NCBI RefSeq assembly: GCF_025398035.1
Contig: NZ_CP104558.1
Location: 1,736,001-1,800,000 of the forward strand
DNA from: Rossellomorea vietnamensis
GTDB taxonomy: Bacteria; Bacillota; Bacilli; Bacillales; Bacillaceae_B
Direction of reading: 5' to 3'
DNA length: 64,000 nt
Shown: in pieces, positions 27,347-36,374 of the stretch
Numbering within the stretch: the stretch's first letter is position 1
How the letters are laid out: each line of letters begins with the position of its first letter
Made by a program: the position numbers and the translations under genes
The notes under the pieces: model-generated
What the model was told of the DNA's origin: nothing
Databases searched by the model: none
What the model saw: only the letters and a program-made list of their open reading frames with translations

Positions 27347-27383
27347 AGGTGAAATTGACGAGACTTCACCTAACCAGTAGTAT
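27347..27383 (+). promoter_or_regulatory. DUF1836 gene promoter inside an inverted repeat
   Basis: TTGACG (27355-27360), 17-bp spacer, TAGTAT (27378-27383). An inverted repeat AGGTGAA (27347-27353)/TTCACCT (27365-27371) with an 11-nt spacer encloses the -35 box, which suggests an operator. Confidence 0.6.
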
Positions 27384-27420
27384 AGAAGAAGATATTTGCT
27401 AAAGAGACGGGGTAATCACG

Positions 27421-28128
27421 ATGGAAACGTTTAAACTGACACGCAAAAATATGGCCGAACTGCTGCTCTCTCTGAACGGCACTGCGGGCAGGAATCCACA
27501 TGGGGTGATCGGGGAAATTTGGCCGGACTCCATTCAAGAAGGCGAGCGTCCACCCATCATCCGAAAAATCCTTAAACCAGCCAAAGGCGACATCGGCTTT
27601 TCCCTCAAAGAGATCGTCTCCCTGGGAAACCTGATCGAATTCACCAATTTCCCCCAAAGCACCGTCCAGAACTGGGTGAAACGGGATGTAAGAGGGTTGA
27701 TCGGGTCCCCACAACTCGGTAAAAAATACACCACCGAACAGGCTGCCATGTTATTCATCGTCGAAGACCTGAAAGCAACACTTGATTTTGAATCCATTCG
27801 TAAGATCCTGACTCTTGTGTTCAATAATATTGAAGACCGAACCGATGACATCGTCAATCCCACGGATCTTTATCTTGCCTATGCGTCCATTTTCGATCAG
27901 ATCCACCACCAGTCCCTCCCTTCCATCAAAACGGCGGATGGTTCAGTGAACGAGCATATCGATGGATTCATCAAAGATGAGTGCCGCGCTATGCTGGCAA
28001 CGTTTCACGGGATTGCAGAGGAAAACCTCACCAAAGTCCTCAATGTCATGATGGTATCCGTATTGACAGTCCAGGCCGGATTTTATCAGGATGTAACGAA
28101 GAGATATGTCATGGGTGCCTTATCCTAA
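27421..28128 (+). CDS. DUF1836 domain-containing protein
   Basis: 235-residue cytosolic protein. Residues about 65-85 (LIEFTNFPQSTVQNWVKRDV) form a MerR-like helix-turn-helix, followed by GLIGSPQLGKKYTTEQAAMLFIVEDLK, the conserved core of DUF1836. The all-helical C-terminal half could be a dimer or sensor part. The role is unknown, but DNA binding is likely. It is monocistronic and its promoter sits inside an inverted repeat, consistent with autoregulation. Confidence 0.78.
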   Translation: METFKLTRKNMAELLLSLNGTAGRNPHGVIGEIWPDSIQEGERPPIIRKILKPAKGDIGFSLKEIVSLGNLIEFTNFPQSTVQNWVKRDVRGLIGSPQLGKKYTTEQAAMLFIVEDLKATLDFESIRKILTLVFNNIEDRTDDIVNPTDLYLAYASIFDQIHHQSLPSIKTADGSVNEHIDGFIKDECRAMLATFHGIAEENLTKVLNVMMVSVLTVQAGFYQDVTKRYVMGALS

Positions 28129-28130
28129 CA

Positions 28131-28171
28131 AAAAATGCCTGCCCCCCTTTTGATCGGGGGCAGGCATTTTT
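28131..28171. terminator. Bidirectional terminator, DUF1836 gene/yhgE
   Basis: AAATGCCTGCCCCC...GGGGGCAGGCATTT, with A and T tracts on either side, between convergent genes. Confidence 0.85.
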
Positions 28172-28175
28172 ATGA

Positions 28176-30173
28176 TCATTCCGCGGCTTCAGCGGTTTTC
28201 GAATGCTGCATATGGGTGGTAAACCAGGCGATCCCACCGGCGACAGCCAAATAAGCAAACAGGATCCACAGCTGGTGCGTCAGCTGAGTGAAGTCCCCGA
28301 GGGTAATGACTTCCTGGAAGCTACTTAATGAGTGCGCCATCGGTAAGTTCTCCCCAATGATGCGCAATATCGGTGTATTTAAGTCTCTTGGGAAGGTCCC
28401 TCCGCATGTCGCCAATTGCAGGACAAGGAAGGTGACGGCCAGAAACTTCCCAACAAAACCGAACACGGTGATCAGCATGAAGATAAACGTCATGAACGTA
28501 AAGGAAACGATGACACTTGATAGGATAAACAGCGGTATATTCACGACCTCTAAATGGAATCCAAACAATAGGACCCCGTCGACAATGAGTGCCTGAATGG
28601 CCCCGATGAAAAACACCAATCCTAGTTTATTGATGAAATGGGTCGTTCCATTTACGCGAAGATCATTGCGTCTAGCGAGTGGCAGGATATTCGCTGCCAT
28701 GATTCCTCCTACGTATAGCGCCAATGACAAGAAATAGGGAGCAATCCCTGTTCCATAGTTCGGAACCTTGGACACATTGGATTTCACAAGATGGACGGGG
28801 TCTGAGAACATGGACGATAACTCATCCGTTGAATGTACTGCTGACGTTTTTTCTGCAGCATCGCTGAGTTTCGATGATAATTCTCCTGAGCCTGCTTCCA
28901 GGTTTGTCAATCCTTCATTCAAAGCGCCGACTCCTGAAGAAAGCTTGTCCGTTCCGTTGGTTAAGCGGTCGATTCCCGCAGTCAGGGTTGTGAAGCCTTT
29001 GTTCCAATCAGCGAAGCCAGAAGAGAGCGTGGATGTTCCGGACGCTAATTCAGAAGCTCCGTTGGATGCATGGTTCAGTTTGTCTGCCAATTGGGTAAAC
29101 CCTGCATGCAGCTTACTTTGTCCTCCGGCAAGCTGTTCTGATTGTTGATGGAGTTTCACTTGTTCATTTTCAAGCTCCGAGGTGGAGGCTGACAATTTTT
29201 CCGCCTGTGATTGAATCGTTGCGAATTCAGGGTCATTTTTCACCTCTGGATGGGATTCCTGATAGGCTTGAAGCTCGTTTTTCAGCTCTTCTGCCTCTTG
29301 CCTCGCTTCCGTTTGCTGTTGTGTAAGCTTATTCTCTGCACCTGCAAGCTGCTTCGTTTGACTCGCCAGTTGTTCGGTGCCATTATTCATTTTCTCTCCG
29401 GCTTGTGACAGGTTCTTCATCCCGCCGGCAAGCTGAGCTGAACTTGAATTGAGATGATGAAGTCCACTTTCAAAGGAACCCGCGCCGGCTGATAGTTTTT
29501 CACTACCTGCTTGAAGATTGAGTGAACCTTCTCCAAGTGAGTCGATTCCGGCTGCAAACTTGTTCATTCCTGCTTTCTCATCTGCGATCCCTTCATGCAA
29601 TCGGTTCGCTCCATCACTCGATTTCGTTAATCCTTTCCCTAATTCCTCAAACTTTGAAAACACGCCGTCTGCATAGGATTTGGAAATCGTATCAGACAGC
29701 TTGCTCTTCATTTTTTCCGTAGCACTCGAACTGATTTGCGAGGCGACGAAGTTTTTACCAGGGTTGTCCTTGTAAAGTAGTTCGGCAGGCTCGGGTTGTT
29801 CATCCATCAGGGTACTCACCTTTTCCGAGAAGTCTTTGGGGATGGTCACGACCATGTAGTACGTCCCTTCTTTGAGACCTTCATTGGCTTTAGTAGCGGA
29901 AACGAACTTGAAGTTTAGATCTTCTGACTTTTTCAGTTCCTTTACAAAATCCTTCCCCGCCTCTATCGGTTCATCCTCCATTACGCTTCCTTCGTCTTCA
30001 TTGACGATGGCAACGGGTAATTGTTCAAGTTTACCGTATGGATTCCAGTAGCCTGACAGGAATAAACCCGAATAAATCAGTGGAACTAAAAGAAGAAAGC
30101 CGAGGGCGATTCTTCTGTGCTTATGACTGACCATGGCTTTTAAATCTTGTAATAATAATGTGAATCCTTTCAT
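28176..30173 (-). CDS. YhgE/Pip-type membrane protein
   Basis: 665 residues. One N-terminal membrane segment (about 25-42), a long extracytoplasmic region rich in Ser, Gly, Ala and Gln that reads as repeated coiled-coil heptads (many LxxGxxxLxxG repeats), then five or six membrane segments from about residue 490, as in ABC-2-type proteins. Related to B. subtilis YhgE and Lactococcus phage infection protein Pip, and to ESX/type VII accessory proteins. ATG at 30173 (6 nt after AAGGAG) is preferred over a start 33 bp upstream. Divergent from a LysR gene that may control it. Confidence 0.85.
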   Translation of the reverse strand: MKGFTLLLQDLKAMVSHKHRRIALGFLLLVPLIYSGLFLSGYWNPYGKLEQLPVAIVNEDEGSVMEDEPIEAGKDFVKELKKSEDLNFKFVSATKANEGLKEGTYYMVVTIPKDFSEKVSTLMDEQPEPAELLYKDNPGKNFVASQISSSATEKMKSKLSDTISKSYADGVFSKFEELGKGLTKSSDGANRLHEGIADEKAGMNKFAAGIDSLGEGSLNLQAGSEKLSAGAGSFESGLHHLNSSSAQLAGGMKNLSQAGEKMNNGTEQLASQTKQLAGAENKLTQQQTEARQEAEELKNELQAYQESHPEVKNDPEFATIQSQAEKLSASTSELENEQVKLHQQSEQLAGGQSKLHAGFTQLADKLNHASNGASELASGTSTLSSGFADWNKGFTTLTAGIDRLTNGTDKLSSGVGALNEGLTNLEAGSGELSSKLSDAAEKTSAVHSTDELSSMFSDPVHLVKSNVSKVPNYGTGIAPYFLSLALYVGGIMAANILPLARRNDLRVNGTTHFINKLGLVFFIGAIQALIVDGVLLFGFHLEVVNIPLFILSSVIVSFTFMTFIFMLITVFGFVGKFLAVTFLVLQLATCGGTFPRDLNTPILRIIGENLPMAHSLSSFQEVITLGDFTQLTHQLWILFAYLAVAGGIAWFTTHMQHSKTAEAAE

Positions 30174-30230
30174 AACAAACTCCTTCTTATACTCATTTAC
30201 ATCCATTTATCATACGTGGATAAAATGATA

Positions 30231-30257
30231 ATGTATAATACATAATGAGTTATACAT
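30231..30257. promoter_or_regulatory. LysR-type dyad between yhgE and the LysR gene
   Basis: ATGTATAA (30231-30238), 11-nt spacer, TTATACAT (30250-30257), a perfect inverted repeat. It overlaps a TATAAT (30234-30239) suitable as -10 for the LysR gene. Confidence 0.6.
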
Positions 30258-30291
30258 ATATAGCTTTCAGTCTATGAAAGGAAGTGTTCTT

Positions 30292-31194
30292 ATGGAACTA
30301 CAACAGCTCCACTACTTTCAGACCGTTGCCCGTCTGGAACATATGACCAGGGCTGCAGAGGAACTAAGAATTGCCCAGCCCTCCCTCAGCAAAACGATTG
30401 CCCGTTTGGAAGAGGACCTGGGGGTTCCCTTATTCGAAAGACAGCACCGACAGATCAAACTGAACCGGTTTGGAGAACTGTTTCTTAACCGGGTAGAGAG
30501 CATATTCATGGAAATCTATGAAGGAAAAAGAGAAATCAGGGAAGCGATGAACCTTGAGGAACATACCATCCGAATGGCCGTCACGATCCCAAGGGTGCTA
30601 CCGGATCTGGTCGGGTCGTTCTTGAAGGAAAATCCCCACGTCCGATTTCAGCAATTCGTCCACTCGATGTCTGAAATGAAAGAGCAGTTAAAAAATGGCG
30701 AAGTGGATTACTGCATTTCTTCCATCCCCTTGGAAGATGATGAAGATATCGTGTGGGAGCCGTTGATGACAGAGGAAATCTTCCTTATCGTCCCTCCTGG
30801 TCACTGGTTGGAAGACAGAGATGAAATCGATTTGATCGAGGTGAAGGATGAACTGTTCATCAGCATGAATACAGGCTACGGACTCAGGAACCTGACAGAT
30901 GAGATCTGTTTGCAGGCGGGATTCTCACCCGTGATTTCCTTCGAAGGAGATGAACCAGGCGTCATAGGTGACCTCGTCAGGCAAGGTCTCGGCATCGCCT
31001 TCATCCCTGCCATCTCATGGATGAACCGCCAGACACCATTTCCCCACAAAATCCGGATCAAAAGCCCGACCTGCGTGCGCACCATCGGCCTCGGCTGGTC
31101 CAAACGAAGACACTTCACCCGAACCGCCAAAGAATTCCATCCCTTCATGATCGACTACTTTAATCATATAGGAAAGAAGCTGAACCAATTATAA
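30292..31194 (+). CDS. LysR family transcriptional regulator
   Basis: 300 residues. The N-terminal winged HTH starts MELQQLHYFQTVARLEHMTRAA-like and includes AQPSLSKTIARLEEDLGVPLFER, the classic LysR signature (about 3-60). It is followed by a LysR substrate-binding domain. ATG at 30292 lies after AAAGGAAG; the reading 18 bp upstream would place the SD inside the gene. Transcribed away from yhgE, across an inverted repeat, so yhgE is the likely target. The final hairpin is a repeat-family terminator. Confidence 0.9.
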   Translation: MELQQLHYFQTVARLEHMTRAAEELRIAQPSLSKTIARLEEDLGVPLFERQHRQIKLNRFGELFLNRVESIFMEIYEGKREIREAMNLEEHTIRMAVTIPRVLPDLVGSFLKENPHVRFQQFVHSMSEMKEQLKNGEVDYCISSIPLEDDEDIVWEPLMTEEIFLIVPPGHWLEDRDEIDLIEVKDELFISMNTGYGLRNLTDEICLQAGFSPVISFEGDEPGVIGDLVRQGLGIAFIPAISWMNRQTPFPHKIRIKSPTCVRTIGLGWSKRRHFTRTAKEFHPFMIDYFNHIGKKLNQL

Positions 31195-31234
31195 AGGGAC
31201 GGACCTTCATTTTTGCAAATGAAGGTCCGTCCCT
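31195..31234. repeat. GGGACGGACC hairpin, copy 2
   Basis: Perfect 18-bp inverted repeat, arms 31195-31212 and 31217-31234, loop TTGC, core AGGGACGGACCTTCATTT. It follows the LysR stop by a few bases and probably terminates it. Confidence 0.85.
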
Positions 31235-31253
31235 ATTGGGTTTTGCCTTAAAA

Positions 31254-31733
31254 TCAGAGGTCCGTCCCTCTCTTAATGGGGATCCAGACCTCTTCGACTG
31301 CATTGGGATTTGCTGGGTTGTAGTGTTCGTCTAAGCGTTCGAAGTGTTCTCGGTCGTCCAGTTGATATTCTGAAGCCGGCATCCACTCTTTGTGGATGTA
31401 TTCCAGGGTTTCATGGAAGATGATGGCGGGACCTTGGTGAAGGAATTTGGCGTATAATCCACCTTTCATCGTGTATGTATCCATCTCTAAAGGTTCTTTC
31501 CCAAATGACTTGACCTCTACTGCTGCCCACTTCATGAAAGGAGTCCCCGGTGCTAATTACTTCACATCGAACCCTAGTTCGAATACCTTCATATTATAGA
31601 ATTTTTCATCCATGCGATGGGAAATCGCCTTTCGGTGTGGCATGAAGCTTTGCCAGAGATTTTTTGTCGAATCCTCCGCCATCGACATGACCTTGGATTT
31701 GCCGACTAATATTTTTGGTTTTATCTTTATCAG
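31254..31733 (-). pseudogene. GyrI-like effector-binding protein broken by an in-frame TAA
   Basis: Read through one TAA at 31559-31557, the minus strand gives a continuous frame of about 160 codons, the normal length for a stand-alone AraC_E_bind/GyrI-like domain. The N-terminal part contains LVGKSKVMSMAEDSTKNLW and MDEKFYNMKVFELGFDVK, then the stop, then LAPGTPFMKWAAVEVKSF and the C-terminal YQLDDREHFE and EVWIPI motifs. The downstream ATG at 31535 only restarts the last 93 codons. CAA to TAA is the simplest change. The 5' start is uncertain: CTG at 31733 follows AGAGG. It overlaps the upstream membrane-protein stop. Confidence 0.8.
31256..31271 (-). repeat. Half copy of the GGGACGGACC repeat in a gene end
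   Basis: Reads AGAGGTCCGTCCCTCT on the plus strand. On the minus strand it encodes the last codons (K-R-G-T-D-L-stop) of the GyrI-like pseudogene. Confidence 0.7.
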
Positions 31734-31978
31734 TCGTTCCTCTCATTTCTTTTCCAGTAATGAAAGATCACATAAAGCATCCCTAAACAAAGATAAGTAT
31801 TAAAAAAATAAAACATTCGATTGATGAACGTGCTTCCAATTCCATCTGTTATGAGGGAGAAACCGAAGGTGATTATCATATAGATGATTAAATACCCGAT
31901 GATTCCTCTTACTCCTGTTCCTACTCTTTTCTCAATCCATACCCCAATCCCAATAGGCAGAAAAAATAGGTTATTCAT
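31730..31978 (-). CDS. Small membrane protein, hypothetical
   Basis: 82 residues with three hydrophobic stretches (about 3-16, 26-46 and 54-75) and a charged tail K-R-N-E-R-N-D. ATG lies 5 nt after AAGAAGGTG. Family not recognised. It overlaps the start region of the GyrI-like pseudogene, so they were probably one transcript. Confidence 0.6.
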   Translation of the reverse strand: MNNLFFLPIGIGVWIEKRVGTGVRGIIGYLIIYMIITFGFSLITDGIGSTFINRMFYFFNTYLCLGMLYVIFHYWKRNERND

Positions 31979-32068
31979 CCTTTCACCTTCTTATTTTCAC
32001 AGATTTCCATCCATTATATCCTCTATTTCTACGGGTGAACTTAATAATAGTTTCATAAAAATAAAGGA

Positions 32069-32087
32069 AGATGCCATCCCGGCATCT
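32069..32087 (-). terminator. Terminator of the S8 protease gene
   Basis: Minus strand AGATGCC-GGGAT-GGCATCT followed by a T-rich tail. Confidence 0.7.
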
Positions 32088-32102
32088 CCCCTACCATTCT
32101 AC

Positions 32103-35100
32103 CTATCTCAATCCATAAGCCTTCACAATCTCCTGACTGATTTTATTCCCCTTATCATCCCAGGCACTTGCTTTCAATGATACACTCTTGGCATATTTAG
32201 GATTATTGATGACCGCTTTGAACGTATCTCCGTCACGCTCAAGCTTCACCTTCTTCCAAGACTTCCCTTCGTTAAAGGACACTTCCAGGGAAGAACCATC
32301 TATCTCGCCATAACCAATAGCACCTTCAACCTTACCAACGGATAGCTCCAGATTTGTCGGACGGTTGGAAAGTGCATCCCCGTTTACATCTGTATCCACC
32401 TTATAGTCAAGGATCAGGAATGGAAGGTCTTCCATCCAGTTCTCAGTCGCTTCTGTCCAGAAGGTCCACTCTGTATGGGTACGGGTTGAGGTGTTCCAGC
32501 GATTTTCGTCCCGTTTGGCGTCTGTGACGAATCGGTATTGGGTACGTTCTTGAGGTAAGATGTCCCAAACGTTCAGCGCCTGTCCCTGACCCTCTTTCAA
32601 TAAGGTATCCCCTTTGTATAACTGGGTGGTCTGGTTTTGGTTTGAGACATCCCATTCCGTACCACCGGTGTTCCCTTTCCCGCCGTCAGCCCATGCAGGA
32701 ACATTGATCTGAAGCGAGTTACCCTGTCTCCTCGGCGGCCAGTATCCTTCTCCCAGACTCGGACGAACGACCGGTGAGAACCAGTTCTCAGAGATTTTCT
32801 CTCCACCATCATATGTCATCAGCGGTTGTCTCACCTGCCAGGTCTCATCGAGTACGTTTGCCTGATGATACCACCTTGTATCTTCTGTCGCCGATACATA
32901 TTCGGTACGGGCGCTTGGCAGTGACACTTTTTGCAGGAATCCAATTGCTCTCATCGTGTGAGGGCGCAGATCATATCGGAACTCCCCGCCATCCGTTTCA
33001 ACAGGTGAAGTATAATTTGTTTCGATTTTCGCTAATTGCTTCCCTTTAGGTGCATAGGTCAGATCCTTTGGAATCGAGCCTTCATGTACATCCATTAAAT
33101 CATAAAGGTAAGGAGAATCGACCGTCCCTTCCACCTTTAATTTTATATTTCCAGAACGTACTGCTTTCACGAGCTTATCCCCTTCACTCTTACTGATACC
33201 AGCAACGGCTACCGGATTATCGGTATAGTCAGGAGTTCCCGCATATACACTGAACTCTTTGTCCTCATTGTTCACAATGATTACAAGCTTTGCCCCTGCT
33301 TCAGCAGCATTCGTCGCTTGCTGGGACACGCTCACTTCTGCATTACGATCGACCACCACAGCTTTTCCTTTTGCTTTGAGGCGGTCAAAGTCAGCAGCGC
33401 TCCCTTTACCCGCATAGACTGTGGACATATTATACTTCCCATCTAACAACGTACTTCCCGCCAGTGGGATATCATCCAATTCTTTCCCTTTAAAATCAAT
33501 TGTCAAGGTCGGCTCTGTCAGACGCCAGCGTGTCAGCTGCTCAAAATACCCACTCTTCACTTCTTTAGTCGGTACGGCATACATCTTATCAATCCAGACA
33601 GGCATTAAGTAAAGACTTGTCATCGGCATGTCTCCGATGGTTTGATGATATTCCAGACGCTTATAGTTCGCTTCGGCTTTCTTTGGAACGACTGCTTTGA
33701 TTTCCTTGGCTTTACGTGCATCAAGTTCAACGGTTTTCGGTCCGTCAAGTTTCACTTCCGGATTCCCGACAAGAGCAACACCAGCATGATCTGTTTCTGC
33801 ATCAACATCCATAAGGGACATGGCGGAATACGTGCCAGGAGGCAATCGAAGTTCAAGTGTCCCATCTACGGCCACCGCTTCCGGTTCCATCTTCTCACTG
33901 AATAAGACGACATAAGCAAGCCCCTTCGATCCGTCACGATCGGTTGCCTTCAAGGTCAGTGGATAGCGTTCTTCCTCCTTGACCATGGCCATCGTTGTGC
34001 TGATGAGCTCTTTTCCATCTTCCTTCGCTCTCAGGAACCCTTGATAGCGCGACCCTGCTTCCCCGAGAGTCGAATCCAGCGTCACCTTTACGTCAACTGT
34101 CCCACCAGCCGGGACTGTAACCTTTTCTTGTTCAAGATTCAGCATGCCTTCTGGAGCTTCTTCGCCCTCCCCATTGGTGAAAGTCGCTTCCAGCTCAAGA
34201 CTGATATCCTGATCACTCTCGTTCGTATACGTGATCACCTTTTCAACTGGCGCAGCCTGATCATGTGGCCATTTGAAAAATCCGAAAGAAACGGATTCCG
34301 TGGCTCTTACTTTTGTGTCCAGTGCTGCAGGAACATCGACTCTACCGGTTCCAACCTGATAGGGTGCATAATCGTCGAGCTTTTTCGTTGTGTTCATCAG
34401 CACCTGCTTCAGGGTTTTCCCATCCCATTCCGGATGCTTCCCTGAAAGGATCGCTGCGGCCCCGGCTACATGTGGAGTGGCCATGGATGTTCCGTTCATG
34501 CTTTTATATAATCCCTCTCCACTTGAATACTGAGAACGGGCAGCTACGATATCCACACCAGGGGCAGACAAATCAGGTTTCAGACCCATATCGCCATAGC
34601 GGGGACCTTTCGAGGAAAACCATGCGAGCTGATCATTCTTATCAACGGCCCCGACCGTCAATGCCGAATCCGCTGCTCCCGGTGAACCGATTGTCCCTTC
34701 ACCGCCTCTATTTCCTGCGGCGATAACAAATAATGTCCCATTTTCCTCGGTCAATTGATTGACCGCTTCCGCCATCGGATCCGTCCCGTCACTCGGCATA
34801 TCGCTTCCAAGACTCATATTGACGATCTTTGCATTTTCCGATGCCCATTCCATTCCATCGATGATCCAGGAATCCTGTCCAAATCCTTCATCGCTCAATA
34901 CTTTTCCTACCAGTAAACGGGCATCCGGGGCGACCCCTTTATGTTTCCCGTCACCAGCCCCCGTCCCAAGAACCGTTGAGGCCACATGGGTTCCATGGCC
35001 ATGGACATCCTTCACTTCTTCACCGGGAACGAAACTCACTGCCTCGTCGATTTGACCTGTGATATCCGGATGTTCCGAGTCAATCCCGGTATCCAGTACC

Positions 35101-35816
35101 GCCACCTTGACCCCTTCACCGGTATATCCTTGCTCCCAAGCCTGATCCGCACCTATTTGCGGTACACTCTGATCAAGGGCTGCTTCAACGCGACCGTCCA
35201 GCCAGATCTTATCTACACCTTTTTCGAATTGTGACGTTGCTTGCTTTTCAGCACTTTTAACCGTCACGTCATTCCAGAAAACCTCAGCCTGCTTTTTCTC
35301 TGCTGACAGTGCGGCTCCGTGGATACTTTCCAATTCCCGTACTTTCTTAGACCCCTTTGGTGCAGCGTTGATCGATTTCGCTTTCATTTCTTTGTATTCG
35401 ACAATGACCGGTACAGCATCTGTGTTTTTGTCATCATACCCATACTCGATCAATTTTGTAATGTTAAACAAATCTTCATCCAGCTTACCCGCTGACATAT
35501 AAGGCATCGCAGAGTTCGGAAAGACGAATGTTTCATCTTTGATCGTCATCACCCTGACACCATCACCGTTTTTATCTGCCGGCTCGACATTGATGATTTG
35601 TTTTCCATTGTTTAACGTAGAGACTTTCACTACATCTCCGGTTATGAGGGTGATGGTATGCTCCCCTTTTATGCTGGCTTTCACATCAACGGTTGACTGT
35701 TTAGGATTGACGTCCTTCGTAGGAACGCCTTTGGCTTCCACTTGGAACATCGAGCCCGCAATCATAGAGGCTGCGATCGATCCGACCAGAAGCGGTTTTA
35801 CGTTCAGCTTTTTCAT
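32103..35816 (-). CDS. Secreted multi-domain subtilisin-like serine protease (S8)
   Basis: 1237 residues. Signal peptide 1-28 (KKLNVKPLLVGS, hydrophobic core, VEAKG), a propeptide region to about 215, then the S8 catalytic domain (about 218-490) with Asp242 (LDTGID), His274 (HGTHVA), oxyanion Asn369 (AAGN) and Ser444 (NGTSMATPHVAG). A beta-rich Fn3-like region follows. A PA-like segment (KGKAVVVDRNAE...AGAKLVIIVNN) lies near residues 840-880, placed after the protease domain rather than inserted in it. The rest is more beta-rich sequence. ATG at 35816 is 7 nt after TAGGAGA. Monocistronic extracellular protease, probably for protein nutrition; no anchor motif was seen. Confidence 0.9.
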   Translation of the reverse strand: MKKLNVKPLLVGSIAASMIAGSMFQVEAKGVPTKDVNPKQSTVDVKASIKGEHTITLITGDVVKVSTLNNGKQIINVEPADKNGDGVRVMTIKDETFVFPNSAMPYMSAGKLDEDLFNITKLIEYGYDDKNTDAVPVIVEYKEMKAKSINAAPKGSKKVRELESIHGAALSAEKKQAEVFWNDVTVKSAEKQATSQFEKGVDKIWLDGRVEAALDQSVPQIGADQAWEQGYTGEGVKVAVLDTGIDSEHPDITGQIDEAVSFVPGEEVKDVHGHGTHVASTVLGTGAGDGKHKGVAPDARLLVGKVLSDEGFGQDSWIIDGMEWASENAKIVNMSLGSDMPSDGTDPMAEAVNQLTEENGTLFVIAAGNRGGEGTIGSPGAADSALTVGAVDKNDQLAWFSSKGPRYGDMGLKPDLSAPGVDIVAARSQYSSGEGLYKSMNGTSMATPHVAGAAAILSGKHPEWDGKTLKQVLMNTTKKLDDYAPYQVGTGRVDVPAALDTKVRATESVSFGFFKWPHDQAAPVEKVITYTNESDQDISLELEATFTNGEGEEAPEGMLNLEQEKVTVPAGGTVDVKVTLDSTLGEAGSRYQGFLRAKEDGKELISTTMAMVKEEERYPLTLKATDRDGSKGLAYVVLFSEKMEPEAVAVDGTLELRLPPGTYSAMSLMDVDAETDHAGVALVGNPEVKLDGPKTVELDARKAKEIKAVVPKKAEANYKRLEYHQTIGDMPMTSLYLMPVWIDKMYAVPTKEVKSGYFEQLTRWRLTEPTLTIDFKGKELDDIPLAGSTLLDGKYNMSTVYAGKGSAADFDRLKAKGKAVVVDRNAEVSVSQQATNAAEAGAKLVIIVNNEDKEFSVYAGTPDYTDNPVAVAGISKSEGDKLVKAVRSGNIKLKVEGTVDSPYLYDLMDVHEGSIPKDLTYAPKGKQLAKIETNYTSPVETDGGEFRYDLRPHTMRAIGFLQKVSLPSARTEYVSATEDTRWYHQANVLDETWQVRQPLMTYDGGEKISENWFSPVVRPSLGEGYWPPRRQGNSLQINVPAWADGGKGNTGGTEWDVSNQNQTTQLYKGDTLLKEGQGQALNVWDILPQERTQYRFVTDAKRDENRWNTSTRTHTEWTFWTEATENWMEDLPFLILDYKVDTDVNGDALSNRPTNLELSVGKVEGAIGYGEIDGSSLEVSFNEGKSWKKVKLERDGDTFKAVINNPKYAKSVSLKASAWDDKGNKISQEIVKAYGLR

Positions 35817-36285
35817 TATCATTCTCCTATTCTATTAAGGTCTTGATTCGGTCATAGGGTAGAATCTCGGGTGAGGAAAAAAGGAAGAAACTATGTAGTC
35901 AATACATGATTGATAGACTACTGGTAGATCATTCAGGCACCGCCTCCTTGATTGAATTTGAAAGATATGTCCTGGAAGTCGATAGAACCTCATGTCGATA
36001 ATTAAATTGTAAGGGTGTGCGCATAGGTTTCTCAATTGGGGTTATTTTTCGGGACGAGAGTACTAGAGAGCCCCCGCTTCCGGTAAAGCAGGAAATAAAT
36101 CTATGAAATCGGGTACAGAAACTCATGGCGGATGTGGGATAAAAAGTGGGGAGTATCGAAAAAATATCTTATCGATTACATTCTTACAAGACTTAAGTCC
36201 TCTTAAATAATCGTAAAACAACTTCATGGTACCAACGTTCAAATCACCCGCTCTCCGCTTGAACCGGGATTTCTGTTTGAAACAC
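35817..36285. other. Long gene-free leader region of the protease
   Basis: About 470 bp with no convincing gene. On the minus strand it holds a full AAGGAGG ribosome site (35949-35943) followed 10 nt later by an ATG with only four codons, and an inverted repeat GTAGTC/GACTAC (35895-35921). I could not fix a promoter or match a known riboswitch. Confidence 0.4.
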
Positions 36286-36324
36286 AAAAGAAAGAAGGCA
36301 GCATCCCGACAGACGCTGCCTTCT
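36286..36324 (-). terminator. Terminator of permease pair B
   Basis: Stem AGAAGGCAGC (36293-36302)/GCTGCCTTCT (36315-36324), followed on the minus strand by TTCTTTTGTG. Confidence 0.75.
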
Positions 36325-36374
36325 CCCTTATTCCATTTTCCGGACTATAAACACGGGCCATTAGATACAGCCTC

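Noticed and set aside
35835..36035. 66-codon minus-strand frame upstream of the S8 protease
   Set aside because: No domain or plausible start; it crosses the orphan ribosome site and inverted repeat.
36049..36150. Possible structured RNA (GGGACGAGAG...CCCCCGCTTCCGG region)
   Set aside because: Hairpins can be drawn, but no known riboswitch core was found and there is no terminator or alignment support.
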